This document shows positions 8,401-15,916 of a DNA stretch of 64,000 nucleotides, piece after piece. The DNA is from an uncultured Fibrobacter sp. (GTDB lineage Bacteria; Fibrobacterota; Fibrobacteria; Fibrobacterales; Fibrobacteraceae): NCBI GenBank assembly GCA_946413655.1, contig CAMKLO010000009.1:1-64000 (forward strand), read 5' to 3'. Within the stretch, counting starts at the first letter, position 1. Each line of letters starts with the position of its first letter. The notes under the pieces were generated by a model, which worked only from the letters and a program-made list of their open reading frames with translations, did no database searches and was not told the origin of the DNA. Position numbers and translations under genes: made by a program.

Positions 8401-10390
8401 GATAAAACCATTTAGCGAACAAGATTTTCAGAAACTCCACGACTTTTATGAAAACAAGGCTGAAGCGATTCATATTGTCGGCAGGTATGCCGAAATGATG
8501 CTTAATAATAAAGATGCCGCACAAGAATTGCTGAATGACTATTTTGCGTTGAATATTAACCAATTTCGTCAAAAATACATGATGTCTCCCGATGAAAAGG
8601 GTGCAGTTTCCATAAATTTGCGTGAACGTATAAACGCGGTTAATAAAGAACAGAAGGCCATTATCAAAAGTAATGCGAGACATATTTTAGTTGGCGCTGG
8701 ACCAGGGTCTGGCAAGACACACATGCTTGTTCATAAGGCCGCGTCTTTGTTGTGGCTCGAAGAGATTCAACCCAATTCTTTGTTGATGTTGACTTTTACA
8801 CGTTCAGCTTGTCGAGAACTTCGCAAGCGATTAAATGATTTGGCAAAGGGGTTGGCCCATGGTGTTACTATCACAACTTTCCATGCCTTAGCTTTTTCAA
8901 TTCTCGGAATTCAGGGCTCTAAGAAGGATTTTAAGAAGACGGGCAATGCGCAAAAAGGCGAAGAAATTATTAATAAAGCCGCAGAGGTCGTTGAATCAGG
9001 CGAAGATGTTGGAATTGGTTCACTAGGCGTTATTCTTGTTGATGAATTTCAAGACCTTTCTAGTTCGGAATACAAAATGTTAAAAGCCCTCTATAGGTAT
9101 GGAGATAAACCTCCGAGATTGATAGTTGTTGGGGATGATGACCAAAGTATTTTTGAGTTTCGAGGAAGTTCCTCTGAATTTTTTAGAAAATTTTCATCGG
9201 AATTTTCCAATACGAAAGAATTCTATTTAACGAATAATTATCGTTCTGCGGTAAATCTTGTTCGAGCAAATGAAGAAATATTGAGCTGTCTAAATTATCG
9301 AGTTAAAGATGGCAAGAAACAAGTTGCTGTTAATCCTGAACTTGGAAAACTTGAATTCTTTGAAGAATACGATAGAACGCGAGGTGCGTTTGCCGCTGCT
9401 GAAATTTTGGTTGAGAAATGTAAATTAGATAATGGTTCCGCTTGCATTCTAAGTCCAGAAAATTCAGAAGTGTTTTTGGCGGCAGCAAAATTAGAAGAAT
9501 TAGGAGTAGATTGTCGTGTCATAAAAAGCCAGGATCTAGAAAAATGTCCTGTGGAATCAGTTCGTGAAATTGTTGGTTTCAAAACAATTGTAGAAGCGGA
9601 TAAAGATATTGCAAAGAGATCTTGGACTATAGAGCTGTTCAAACAAATTGCAGAAAAGTATAAGAAAGACTATGAAGGCGAAAGTTCCTTTGAATTGTTA
9701 GATGCTGTAATCAACGACTTTATAGATGGTGAAGACGAAGTTGTTTTAAGTGATTTTGAACAATACCTAAACGAAGTCTCTTATGCTGACCTAAATAAAA
9801 AAGGAAATTTGCAGGTTAATGTTGGTACAATGCATAGTTCAAAAGGACTTGAATGGGATCACGTTATATTAAATCTTGGTGAATGGATTCCTGAAACTCA
9901 GGAACAATTCAGATTACTCTATGTTGCTGCAACGCGTGCCAAGAAAACCCTTACAGTATTAGGAACTGAGGCGAATCTTCCGAGTTCTTGGATTAAGAAT
10001 TTTAAAAATATGGGCAGACTTAAAGAATATAGTGTACCTAAGATAGTACACGTTGAAACCGGCTTAGATGATTTGGTCTTCAAATATATGCTTGTAAATG
10101 AAAAGAATAAAAGTCGGACACGATATTTACAAGAGAAATTTGCATCCATTCCATTGGGAACTGTAATTGAGATTAAATTTAATCAAGAATTTCAATGCTA
10201 CAACACGTACTTTAATGGGCGGTACGTTACCAAATTTTCTAATAAATTTGAAAAAGATTATCTCAGGAATCTCCAGAAAAATTTCTATAAGCCGAAAACA
10301 GCTAAATTAATCCAAGTTTGTAAATGGGAAGATGAATTTGGTCAGGCTATCTGGGTTCCATTGCTTAGCGTTGAATTTGAAAAGATGTAA
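5453..10390 (+). CDS. DEDD exonuclease-RecQ helicase-UvrD helicase fusion
   Basis: A 1645-residue three-part protein. Residues 1-130 form a DEDD-type 3'-5' exonuclease (FFDLEYN with D11 and E13; IVGHNVLRHDAPIL; DPLKDAELC). A small Cys cluster (CGNSQCPYC) precedes the RecQ helicase: Walker A FPTGGGKS near 296, DEAH box VIDEAHCFSAWG near 400, and the RecQ C-terminal motif ENYVQEAGRAGR near 587. The C-terminal third is a UvrD-type helicase: GAGPGSGKT near 1081, VDEFQD near 1197, GDDDQSIFEFRG near 1228, MHSSKGLEWD near 1460 and YVAATRAKK near 1490. It follows the other helicase by 64 bp. RecQ-UvrD fusions occur in anaerobes, but their role is not established; genome defence is inference. Confidence 0.85.
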   Translation: MDNLHDFLFFDLEYNPGTETVREYGYILGEERAREKNPANLELAAQKAKFIVGHNVLRHDAPILRQYFSIDFPNVKALDTLMLSSLLFPCKPYHKLRKEYLKNEDEPSDPLKDAELCKRLLQDCVEKWGSYPWQLRYLLFQFLKNEPGFAPFFNLVEVPEQSELRSNLSEIQRWFTAHYEKSICLHQDFENEWAVYRVEWCFLLTLFHEEGPSDFVPHWVRYQYPHLESILHRRRLVPCGNSQCPYCSEQLSSIKQLKKWFGFDAFRSFEKDEKIPLQQRVVETAMRGKSLLAVFPTGGGKSMTFQLPALIAGSQIGALTVVISPIVALMKDQVDVLEKRFGIDRAAYIYSQISPLERKNTIRAILDNEKDILYISPEALRSNTIFKLLKQRRINRFVIDEAHCFSAWGQDFRVDYLYLADFIKDLEEEKRLESSIPISCFTATAKQDVVDDICGYFKKRMNLDLVKIVSSATRKNLEYSVILASRDKHERGKELVNLLKLYDGPKIVYATTVKTTEKLAESLKEYGFKSGCYNGQMDADIKIDVQEEFQKADGNIDTIVATTAFGMGVDKDNVKLVAHYEISSTLENYVQEAGRAGRKPDMQAFCVALYNSKDLDTNFQLLQQSKLSEKEIGDIWRVLIKQSEKRERLVMSALEIADKCGWTEQNENIGALETKVKHAIMLLEDQGFLKRKRNQTQVFGSSIAIETVSQIRYILDSPNIDKLNTIENIAFRIMRHIITKRWTKNPECTLDDITVNLGIERKDANEALRLLRSKRLLDQRNDWSAKIQRLGTFNCKRMLERAKGLQEILLKSCEGHCINEPFLLNLTKVNAARGETESGTETRKCLQILRGILRYWAHESIAEIHLIEAGHQRYQIEFLKELDIVRKNLVDNWECFEKIIDTLLVIQKEQGKKKDDTLNDTVWFSIDNLILRIYGENDIEDLARQAQFEYALLFLHLIGAICLENGLMVFYTGLVLDISPENRIKPFSEQDFQKLHDFYENKAEAIHIVGRYAEMMLNNKDAAQELLNDYFALNINQFRQKYMMSPDEKGAVSINLRERINAVNKEQKAIIKSNARHILVGAGPGSGKTHMLVHKAASLLWLEEIQPNSLLMLTFTRSACRELRKRLNDLAKGLAHGVTITTFHALAFSILGIQGSKKDFKKTGNAQKGEEIINKAAEVVESGEDVGIGSLGVILVDEFQDLSSSEYKMLKALYRYGDKPPRLIVVGDDDQSIFEFRGSSSEFFRKFSSEFSNTKEFYLTNNYRSAVNLVRANEEILSCLNYRVKDGKKQVAVNPELGKLEFFEEYDRTRGAFAAAEILVEKCKLDNGSACILSPENSEVFLAAAKLEELGVDCRVIKSQDLEKCPVESVREIVGFKTIVEADKDIAKRSWTIELFKQIAEKYKKDYEGESSFELLDAVINDFIDGEDEVVLSDFEQYLNEVSYADLNKKGNLQVNVGTMHSSKGLEWDHVILNLGEWIPETQEQFRLLYVAATRAKKTLTVLGTEANLPSSWIKNFKNMGRLKEYSVPKIVHVETGLDDLVFKYMLVNEKNKSRTRYLQEKFASIPLGTVIEIKFNQEFQCYNTYFNGRYVTKFSNKFEKDYLRNLQKNFYKPKTAKLIQVCKWEDEFGQAIWVPLLSVEFEKM

Positions 10391-10537
10391 AAAAGTTTCT
10401 TTCGTATTAGGAATCATACCCCCCGTAAACCATAAATCGAAGGTTGTATAGGGCATCCTTCTAGAATCGATTAAAACGGATTCTTTTACACTAACGGATT
10501 TCCCTCGAAAAAATCGCTATCCGACAAAAACCTCGCG

Positions 10538-10617
10538 ATAATTCTCTAAATGTGCCAAAAAATATGAGATTTAGAGAATTATAAGCACTTTTTTGTGGTA
10601 TAACTCTCTAAATGTGC
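10538..10617. repeat. Three copies of an 18-bp motif, two direct and one inverted
   Basis: The motif ATAATTCTCTAAATGTGC lies at 10538-10555, its 14-bp inverted core ATTTAGAGAATTAT at 10569-10582, and a third copy with one change at 10600-10617. The first two make a large palindrome. The arrangement looks like a regulator binding region or the remains of a promoter whose gene was lost. The rest of the 348-bp gap (10391-10738) holds no gene. Confidence 0.6.
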
Positions 10618-10645
10618 GGTTTTGCGACTTTTTTGGAAACAAAGA

Positions 10646-10679
10646 ATGTCCGCTTGCTGGCGGACATAAATTTTTTTTT
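10646..10679 (+). terminator. Intrinsic terminator
   Basis: Perfect 8-bp stem ATGTCCGC/GCGGACAT with loop TTGCTG, followed by AAA and nine T. It probably ends transcription of the helicase cluster, although it lies 256 bp after the last stop codon. Confidence 0.7.
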
Positions 10680-10738
10680 GCGATGGGCTTTACTAATAAA
10701 GTTCCTACATAATTTGGAACTCTTTAGGGCGTATGGGT

Positions 10739-11296
10739 TTACGCCACCAAATCCATCAGGTCAAAGTACATCAAGCGCGTATGCGGGTCATCGTCTTCGA
10801 GGTTCATCATGCGGAACCCGTTCTTCTCGTAAAACGGAACGGCCCCCAAGTAGGCATCTACCGTTATAAAGCGGCAGCCCGTTTTGTTGTTGATGACGAA
10901 CATGGATTTGATGTAATCGAGCAATCCGGAACCAATTTGATTTCCTTTGGCTTGCTTATCAACTGCTAAGCGGCAGAGCTTTACGGCGGGGTAGCTTTTC
11001 AACCGTTTCTCGTTCGGGAATCCTTGCTTGCGGCGGAATCTGTTGAATTCCGTCATGCTCGGAAAATCGCTTGTCGCAATTTTGTCGTTCGCGAGGCTGA
11101 AGTAGGCTAGGGTTTGTTTTGATTCTGGGTCGATACATGTATAGCTGACCGCTAGCATGTGGTAGTCGAACAAAGAAGCTCTATTTGCTATATAGTCGTT
11201 CAAGTCCTTGTCGCCGCAGTCGAAATTCTCGACGGCGTTTGTGGGTTGCAACCTTACAATTTTGAATCTTTCGGGAATTCCACATGTCTGAACCAT
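10739..11296 (-). CDS. GNAT acetyltransferase toxin, TacT-like
   Basis: A 185-residue GNAT protein. It has the N-terminal signature of TacT-type toxins, NFDCGDKDLNDYI, the acetyl-CoA loop KGNQIGSGLL, and the C-terminal PFYEKNGF with the candidate catalytic Tyr. Known relatives acetylate the amino group of charged tRNAs and block translation; this is knowledge of the family, not shown here. Its start overlaps the end of the upstream small gene by 43 nt, typical of a coupled toxin-antitoxin pair. Start ATG 11296 is kept because later in-frame starts cut the conserved N-terminus. Confidence 0.75.
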   Translation of the reverse strand: MVQTCGIPERFKIVRLQPTNAVENFDCGDKDLNDYIANRASLFDYHMLAVSYTCIDPESKQTLAYFSLANDKIATSDFPSMTEFNRFRRKQGFPNEKRLKSYPAVKLCRLAVDKQAKGNQIGSGLLDYIKSMFVINNKTGCRFITVDAYLGAVPFYEKNGFRMMNLEDDDPHTRLMYFDLMDLVA

Positions 11297-11496
11297 GGGT
11301 CCACACCTCCGTTTGCTGCTTCGCGGGCGCGTTTTTCACGCATGCCATCTTCAAATGCTTTTTGGAAAATTTCATAGTTCCGTAAGCGGCGGGCGCGAGC
11401 TTCTGGAGTTTCGGGGTGCCTCTCCTGCATACGGGCGATAAACCGGCGAGCATCCTCGCCGAACAAGATAGGTGTTTCTCTGATGGGTCTTGCCAT
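11254..11496 (-). CDS. Putative antitoxin partner of the GNAT toxin
   Basis: An 80-residue, strongly charged protein beginning MARPIRETPILFGEDARRF, followed by a Glu/Arg-rich helical region. Small proteins with this opening are commonly found in front of GNAT toxins in Bacteroidota and relatives; I recognise the arrangement but no ribbon-helix-helix fold is evident by eye. It is first in the operon and overlaps the toxin gene by 43 nt, as expected for an antitoxin that may also autoregulate. Function is inferred from position. Confidence 0.6.
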   Translation of the reverse strand: MARPIRETPILFGEDARRFIARMQERHPETPEARARRLRNYEIFQKAFEDGMREKRAREAANGGVDPWFRHVEFPKDSKL

Positions 11497-11634
11497 GAGT
11501 GTCCTATTTGTTAGTTGTTAGAATAAAAGTAACTGATATATTAACGCCCGGCCAAGCCGGATGGCATCCTCAATGGATCCTTTTTTAAATATATAAAAGC
11601 GGAAAAAGAAGTGCAAGGGGGCTGGGTTTATGCC

Positions 11635-11658
11635 AAAAACCCCTCCCATCGGGAGGGG
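11635..11658 (-). terminator. Intrinsic terminator of glmS
   Basis: Minus-strand hairpin CCCCTCCC-GAT-GGGAGGGG followed by TTTTT, 60 bp after the glmS stop codon. It separates glmS from the toxin-antitoxin pair. Confidence 0.8.
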
Positions 11659-11717
11659 CTTGCGTTTTAAGCTTTATGTTCTAAGTTCCGCCAACTGTGG
11701 CAAAACTCTAAGACCTA

Positions 11718-13547
11718 TTATTCCACCGTCACGCTCTTGGCGAGGTTTCTCGGCTGGTCCACGTCGTTGCCGCGGAGAACGGCGATGTGGTAGGCGAGCA
11801 ACTGCAGCGGGATGCAGGTGACAATCGGCATGAGCATCGGGCGGGTCTTCGGCACTATAATGAGGTTGTCTGCGATTTCGTCGAGCGGGTGGCAGTCTTC
11901 CGTGGTGACGGCGATGACTTTACCGCCGCGGGCCTTGATTTCGCGGATGTTGCTGATAATCTTGTCGAAGAGCGAATCCTTCGGGGCGATGACCACGACC
12001 GGCATGTTTTCGTCGATAAGGGCGATGGGGCCGTGCTTCATTTCGGCGGCGGGGTAGCCTTCGGCGTGGATGTAGCTGATTTCCTTGAGCTTCAAGGCGC
12101 CTTCCATGGCGACCGGGTAGCAGAAGTGACGGCCGAGGTACAAGAAGTTGTTCGCCTTGCAGAGCGTCTTTGCAATTTCGGCGATGCTGTCGGAGAGCTT
12201 GAGCGTTTCGGCAACGAGGTCCGGAAGTTCCGTGAGTTCCTTGACGATGTCGGCGCCGGTTTCAAAGCTGAGTCGGCGCTGGCGACCGAGCAGGAGTGCT
12301 ATCATGGCAAGTACGGTGACCTGGCTTGTGAACGCCTTGGTGCTGGCTACGCCGATTTCCGGGCCTGCGTGCAGATAAACGCCGCCGTCGCTTGTGCGTG
12401 CGATGGTCGAGCCGACTCCGTTACAGATGGCAAGTGCAGTTGCGCCTTTCTGTTGCGCTTCCTTGAGGGCGGCGAGCGTGTCTGCGGTTTCGCCAGACTG
12501 GCTGATGGCAATTACGAGCGTGCCCGGTTTGATGATGGGGTTTCTGTAGCGGAACTCGGATGCGTATTCGACTTCGACCGGGACGCCGGCGAGGTCTTCG
12601 ATCATGTATTCACCGACCATGCCTGCATAGTAGCTGGTGCCGCAGGCGGTGATGATGATGCGGTTGATGTTCCTGAGTTCCTTGATGTTCGTGTCGAGGC
12701 CGGCGAGTTTCGCGTTTCCTTCGGCGGCGAGCAGGCGACCGCGCATGGTGTTGCGCAGCACTTCGGGCTGTTCGAAAATTTCCTTGAGCATGAAGTGCGG
12801 GAATCCGCCCTTGGCGACGGCGTCGGCGTCGAATTCCACGTCCTGGACTTCGCGCTGCACTTCGTGGCTGCTCATGTTCACGATGGAGTAGCTGCCGTCC
12901 TTGATTTGCACGATGTCGTTGTCGTCGAGATAGACGACTTTCTGCGTGTGGTTGATGATGGCGGAAACATCGCTGGCGAGGTAGAAGTCGCTGTCGTTTC
13001 CGATGCCGAGGATAAGCGGACTTCCGCGGCGGGCGCCAATCAAAACGTTTGGTTCTTCGTTGCAGATGACGCCAAGACCGAACGTTCCTTCGATTTGCTT
13101 GAGGGTCTTGAGCACGGCGGACTTCAGGTCGCCATTGTAATAGCGGGCGATGAGGTGGGCGACGACTTCCGTATCGGTTTCGGACTTGAATTCAACACCT
13201 TCGGAGATGAGCTTCGCCTTGAGGCTTGCGTAGTTCTCGATGATGCCGTTGTGGACAATCGAGATTTTTCCGTCAAAGCTTGTGTGCGGGTGCGCGTTTG
13301 ATTCGGTGGGGGCACCGTGAGTAGCCCAACGCGTGTGGGCGATGCCGATGGAACCCTTGATGGGGTAGTTTTTCAATTTGTCTTCGAGGGCCTTGATTTT
13401 TCCGGATGCGCGGACAACTTTGATTTGCCCTTGGTCGATGACGGCGACCCCCGAGCTATCATAGCCACGATATTCCATTTTCTTGAGACCTTCGACGAGA
13501 ACCGGAAGAGCCTCTCCTTTACCGATGTATCCGATAATTCCGCACAT
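11718..13547 (-). CDS. glmS: Glutamine-fructose-6-phosphate aminotransferase
   Basis: A 609-residue protein of the normal family length. It makes glucosamine-6-phosphate from fructose-6-phosphate and glutamine, the first step of UDP-GlcNAc synthesis for peptidoglycan and LPS. The N-terminal glutaminase domain starts MCGIIGYIG with the nucleophile Cys2, followed by EYRGYDSSGVA. Two sugar-isomerase (SIS) domains follow, with CGTSYYAG and SQSGETADT, and the end LAKSVTVE matches the family. It is a single-gene unit with its own terminator; no glmS ribozyme is evident in the 127-bp leader. Confidence 0.97.
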   Translation of the reverse strand: MCGIIGYIGKGEALPVLVEGLKKMEYRGYDSSGVAVIDQGQIKVVRASGKIKALEDKLKNYPIKGSIGIAHTRWATHGAPTESNAHPHTSFDGKISIVHNGIIENYASLKAKLISEGVEFKSETDTEVVAHLIARYYNGDLKSAVLKTLKQIEGTFGLGVICNEEPNVLIGARRGSPLILGIGNDSDFYLASDVSAIINHTQKVVYLDDNDIVQIKDGSYSIVNMSSHEVQREVQDVEFDADAVAKGGFPHFMLKEIFEQPEVLRNTMRGRLLAAEGNAKLAGLDTNIKELRNINRIIITACGTSYYAGMVGEYMIEDLAGVPVEVEYASEFRYRNPIIKPGTLVIAISQSGETADTLAALKEAQQKGATALAICNGVGSTIARTSDGGVYLHAGPEIGVASTKAFTSQVTVLAMIALLLGRQRRLSFETGADIVKELTELPDLVAETLKLSDSIAEIAKTLCKANNFLYLGRHFCYPVAMEGALKLKEISYIHAEGYPAAEMKHGPIALIDENMPVVVIAPKDSLFDKIISNIREIKARGGKVIAVTTEDCHPLDEIADNLIIVPKTRPMLMPIVTCIPLQLLAYHIAVLRGNDVDQPRNLAKSVTVE

Positions 13548-13674
13548 AAAAATACCTGTATCTAAAATTTTAGGTGAAAATATACTAATTGTAAAGGTAA
13601 AAAGAAAAAAAATGTAAGCTTTATCTACTTTGTTTTGCTATTTTAAAGTCGTCTATTTTTCATAGAGGATAAAA

Positions 13675-14484
13675 ATGAAGACTAAATTGATTCTTGCCGC
13701 TGGCGCTCTCGCCATGCTTATGACAGGTTGCGAACCGTGCAAAACCGCATCGACCGAAAAGACCTCGCTTGTGACTGAAAAGGACAAGTACAGCTACGCT
13801 CTCGGTGCCCATTTCGGTAACCAGGCTCGTTTCCAGCTCGTCACTCGCGATTCCATCGACCTCGACTTGGATCTCTTCATTCAGGCTTTCAAGGAACGCT
13901 ACAATGAAGATTCCGCCAAGTTCTTGATGAACGACTCCATCATCATGGAAACGCTCAACAAGCTTTCTGCAGACCGTCAGGCCGAAAAGATGAAGAAGGA
14001 CAGCATCGCCGCCGAAAAGAACAAGGCTGAAGGTGAAGCTTTCCTCGCTAAGAACAAGACTGCCGAAGGTGTCGTGACCACGGCTTCCGGTCTTCAGTAC
14101 AAGGTTGAAACCGAAGGTACTGGTGCAACCCCGACGGACGAAGACAAGGTCAAGGTCCACTATACCGGTACGCTTCTCAATGGCGAAAAGTTCGACAGCT
14201 CCATCGACCGTGGTCAGCCGCTTGAATTCCCGGTGACGGCCGTTATCGCTGGCTGGACGGAAATGCTCAAGCTCATGAAGGTTGGCGAAAAGGTCACCGC
14301 ATGGATTCCGAGCGAACTCGCTTACGGTCCGCGTGGCAACCGCGCTATCCCGGGCAACTCCGTGCTCAAGTTCGAAATGGAACTCTTGGAAGTGATTCCG
14401 CCTGCAAAGCCGGAAGAACCGAAGGCTGACGCAAAGAAGGCTGCCAAGCCGGCTAAGAAGCCCGCTGCTCCTGCTGCCAAGTAA
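13675..14484 (+). CDS. FKBP-type peptidyl-prolyl isomerase lipoprotein
   Basis: A 269-residue protein with a lipoprotein signal (ALAMLMTGC, Cys about residue 19), so it is probably anchored in the envelope. An N-terminal dimerisation-type region (KYSYALGAHFGNQ) is followed by a charged helical linker and a C-terminal FKBP domain (VKVHYTGTLLNGEKFDSS, AWIPSELAYG, LKFEMELLEV). The last 25 residues are an Ala/Lys/Pro-rich tail. This is the architecture of FkpA/Mip-type isomerases that help envelope proteins fold. GAGGATAAAA precedes the ATG and a terminator follows. Confidence 0.92.
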   Translation: MKTKLILAAGALAMLMTGCEPCKTASTEKTSLVTEKDKYSYALGAHFGNQARFQLVTRDSIDLDLDLFIQAFKERYNEDSAKFLMNDSIIMETLNKLSADRQAEKMKKDSIAAEKNKAEGEAFLAKNKTAEGVVTTASGLQYKVETEGTGATPTDEDKVKVHYTGTLLNGEKFDSSIDRGQPLEFPVTAVIAGWTEMLKLMKVGEKVTAWIPSELAYGPRGNRAIPGNSVLKFEMELLEVIPPAKPEEPKADAKKAAKPAKKPAAPAAK

Positions 14485-14512
14485 GCTTTAGCATTTCGCT
14501 AGAATTTGAATG

Positions 14513-14542
14513 CCTCGCGCCCACCCGCGCGGGGTATTTTTT
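14513..14542 (+). terminator. Intrinsic terminator after the FKBP gene
   Basis: Stem CCTCGCGC/GCGCGGGG (with one G-U pair) followed by TATTTTTT, 29 bp after the stop codon. It argues against placing the next gene's start upstream of 14543. Confidence 0.7.
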
Positions 14543-14577
14543 ATCTTTGCATTTGCATGTTTTCCGAGCGGGTGTCT

Positions 14578-15888
14578 ATGTCCAGAATTCTCTTTTTGTT
14601 GTGCATCGTTGTTGTTGCGCTTACCGGATGTAATGAACAGAAAAAAATCGATGCGTTGAAGCAAGAAAACGCAAGGCTCGAAGCGGCAGCGGATTCGCTC
14701 AAGGCCTTGATTGCAAAAGCTCAGGGCGAAACTTCGAAGTGGCTCGTGAAAAACGATACGGTCCGTGCGGGCGATGGCCTTTTCCAGGTGCTGTATCGCA
14801 TGAACATCAATGAAAAGGAACGCGGAAAAATCGTGATTGCGTTGCAGGACTCTGTTGAACTTTCTGCGCTTCGCGTAGGCCAGGTGTTCTATGCGGCGCT
14901 CGATTCCGCGGGCGATGTCCAGCGTTTCCGTTTTGCGCCGAACCCGGCGACGGTCCACATGCTGAGCAAGACGGATTCCGGTTTTGCCTATAGCCGTATC
15001 GATAAACCGGTGACGATTCGCCAGTCTGTTTTCGAGGGCGCTCTTGAAAATGGAAGCACGTTGAGCGGCATTTTGCACAAGGTCGGTATTCCGAGACGCA
15101 TGGTGGGTGTCGTGAGCGCAGTTCTGCAGTGCAAGGTTTCGTTCCAGCTGGCGCGTGCAGGCGACAAATTCCGCATTCTGCTCGAAGAAAAGTTCTATCA
15201 GGATTCTATCTGGATTAGCGGCAAGGTGCTCTATGCCGAATTCAACGGCCACACGGTCGGACATCACGAGGCGTTCCGTTACGAAGACCCGGATCCGAAG
15301 AGTTCCTTTAACGCCCACTATACCGAAAAAGGCGAGGCCCTGATTTTTGAAGGCCTCCGCTATCCGTTGGACCGTTTGCACATCACGAGTCCTTACGGTA
15401 CCCGCATCCATCCCATTACGGGTCGCCGCACCGTGCATCACGGTATCGACTACGGTAGCCCCAAGGGTTCGCCGGTTTATGCGGTCGCAGCCGGTGTCGT
15501 TACTGTTTCGGGTTACGATGACTTGAGCGGCAACAAGATTGCCATCCGCCACAGGGACAATTCCGAAAGCTGGTACATGCACTTGTCCGTTCGCGGCGTG
15601 AAAGTCGGCACGAAGGTCGCTCCGCGTCAGGTTATCGGAAAAGTGGGTTCTACGGGTCGCAGCACGGGCCCGCACTTGCACCTAGGCTTCAAGGACAATC
15701 GTGGCAACTGGATGAACCCGGCCAGGAAGACTATGATTGCAACGCCCAAGCTCGAAGGCAACCGTCTTGCCCGCCTCAAACAACGTGTGGCCGCCATCCG
15801 CAAGGAAATCGAACTTACGCTTGCTTCTCCGGCGGTCAAGGCGAACGATTCCACAGACGTGCTCGTTCGCATGCGCGTGCTGAAGTAG
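14578..15888 (+). CDS. M23-family metallopeptidase lipoprotein (LytM-like)
   Basis: The chosen ATG at 14578 gives a 436-residue protein with a clean lipoprotein signal (LCIVVVALTGC); an earlier in-frame start lies inside the preceding terminator. A short coiled coil (about 22-50) is followed by a substrate-like prodomain and the M23 domain with HHGIDYG (zinc ligands His and Asp) and GPHLHLGF. ITSPYGTRIHPITG is typical of the peptidoglycan-hydrolase or activator branch. It probably cuts peptidoglycan cross-links or activates an amidase at the cell envelope. Confidence 0.9.
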   Translation: MSRILFLLCIVVVALTGCNEQKKIDALKQENARLEAAADSLKALIAKAQGETSKWLVKNDTVRAGDGLFQVLYRMNINEKERGKIVIALQDSVELSALRVGQVFYAALDSAGDVQRFRFAPNPATVHMLSKTDSGFAYSRIDKPVTIRQSVFEGALENGSTLSGILHKVGIPRRMVGVVSAVLQCKVSFQLARAGDKFRILLEEKFYQDSIWISGKVLYAEFNGHTVGHHEAFRYEDPDPKSSFNAHYTEKGEALIFEGLRYPLDRLHITSPYGTRIHPITGRRTVHHGIDYGSPKGSPVYAVAAGVVTVSGYDDLSGNKIAIRHRDNSESWYMHLSVRGVKVGTKVAPRQVIGKVGSTGRSTGPHLHLGFKDNRGNWMNPARKTMIATPKLEGNRLARLKQRVAAIRKEIELTLASPAVKANDSTDVLVRMRVLK

Positions 15889-15916
15889 CTGCGGCGAACG
15901 TCGCAGTTGCTATTGA

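Noticed and set aside
11787-13301. 504-codon open frame opposite glmS
   Set aside because: It is a codon-phase shadow of the GC-rich glmS gene, with repetitive Asp/Val/Gly composition and no family resemblance.
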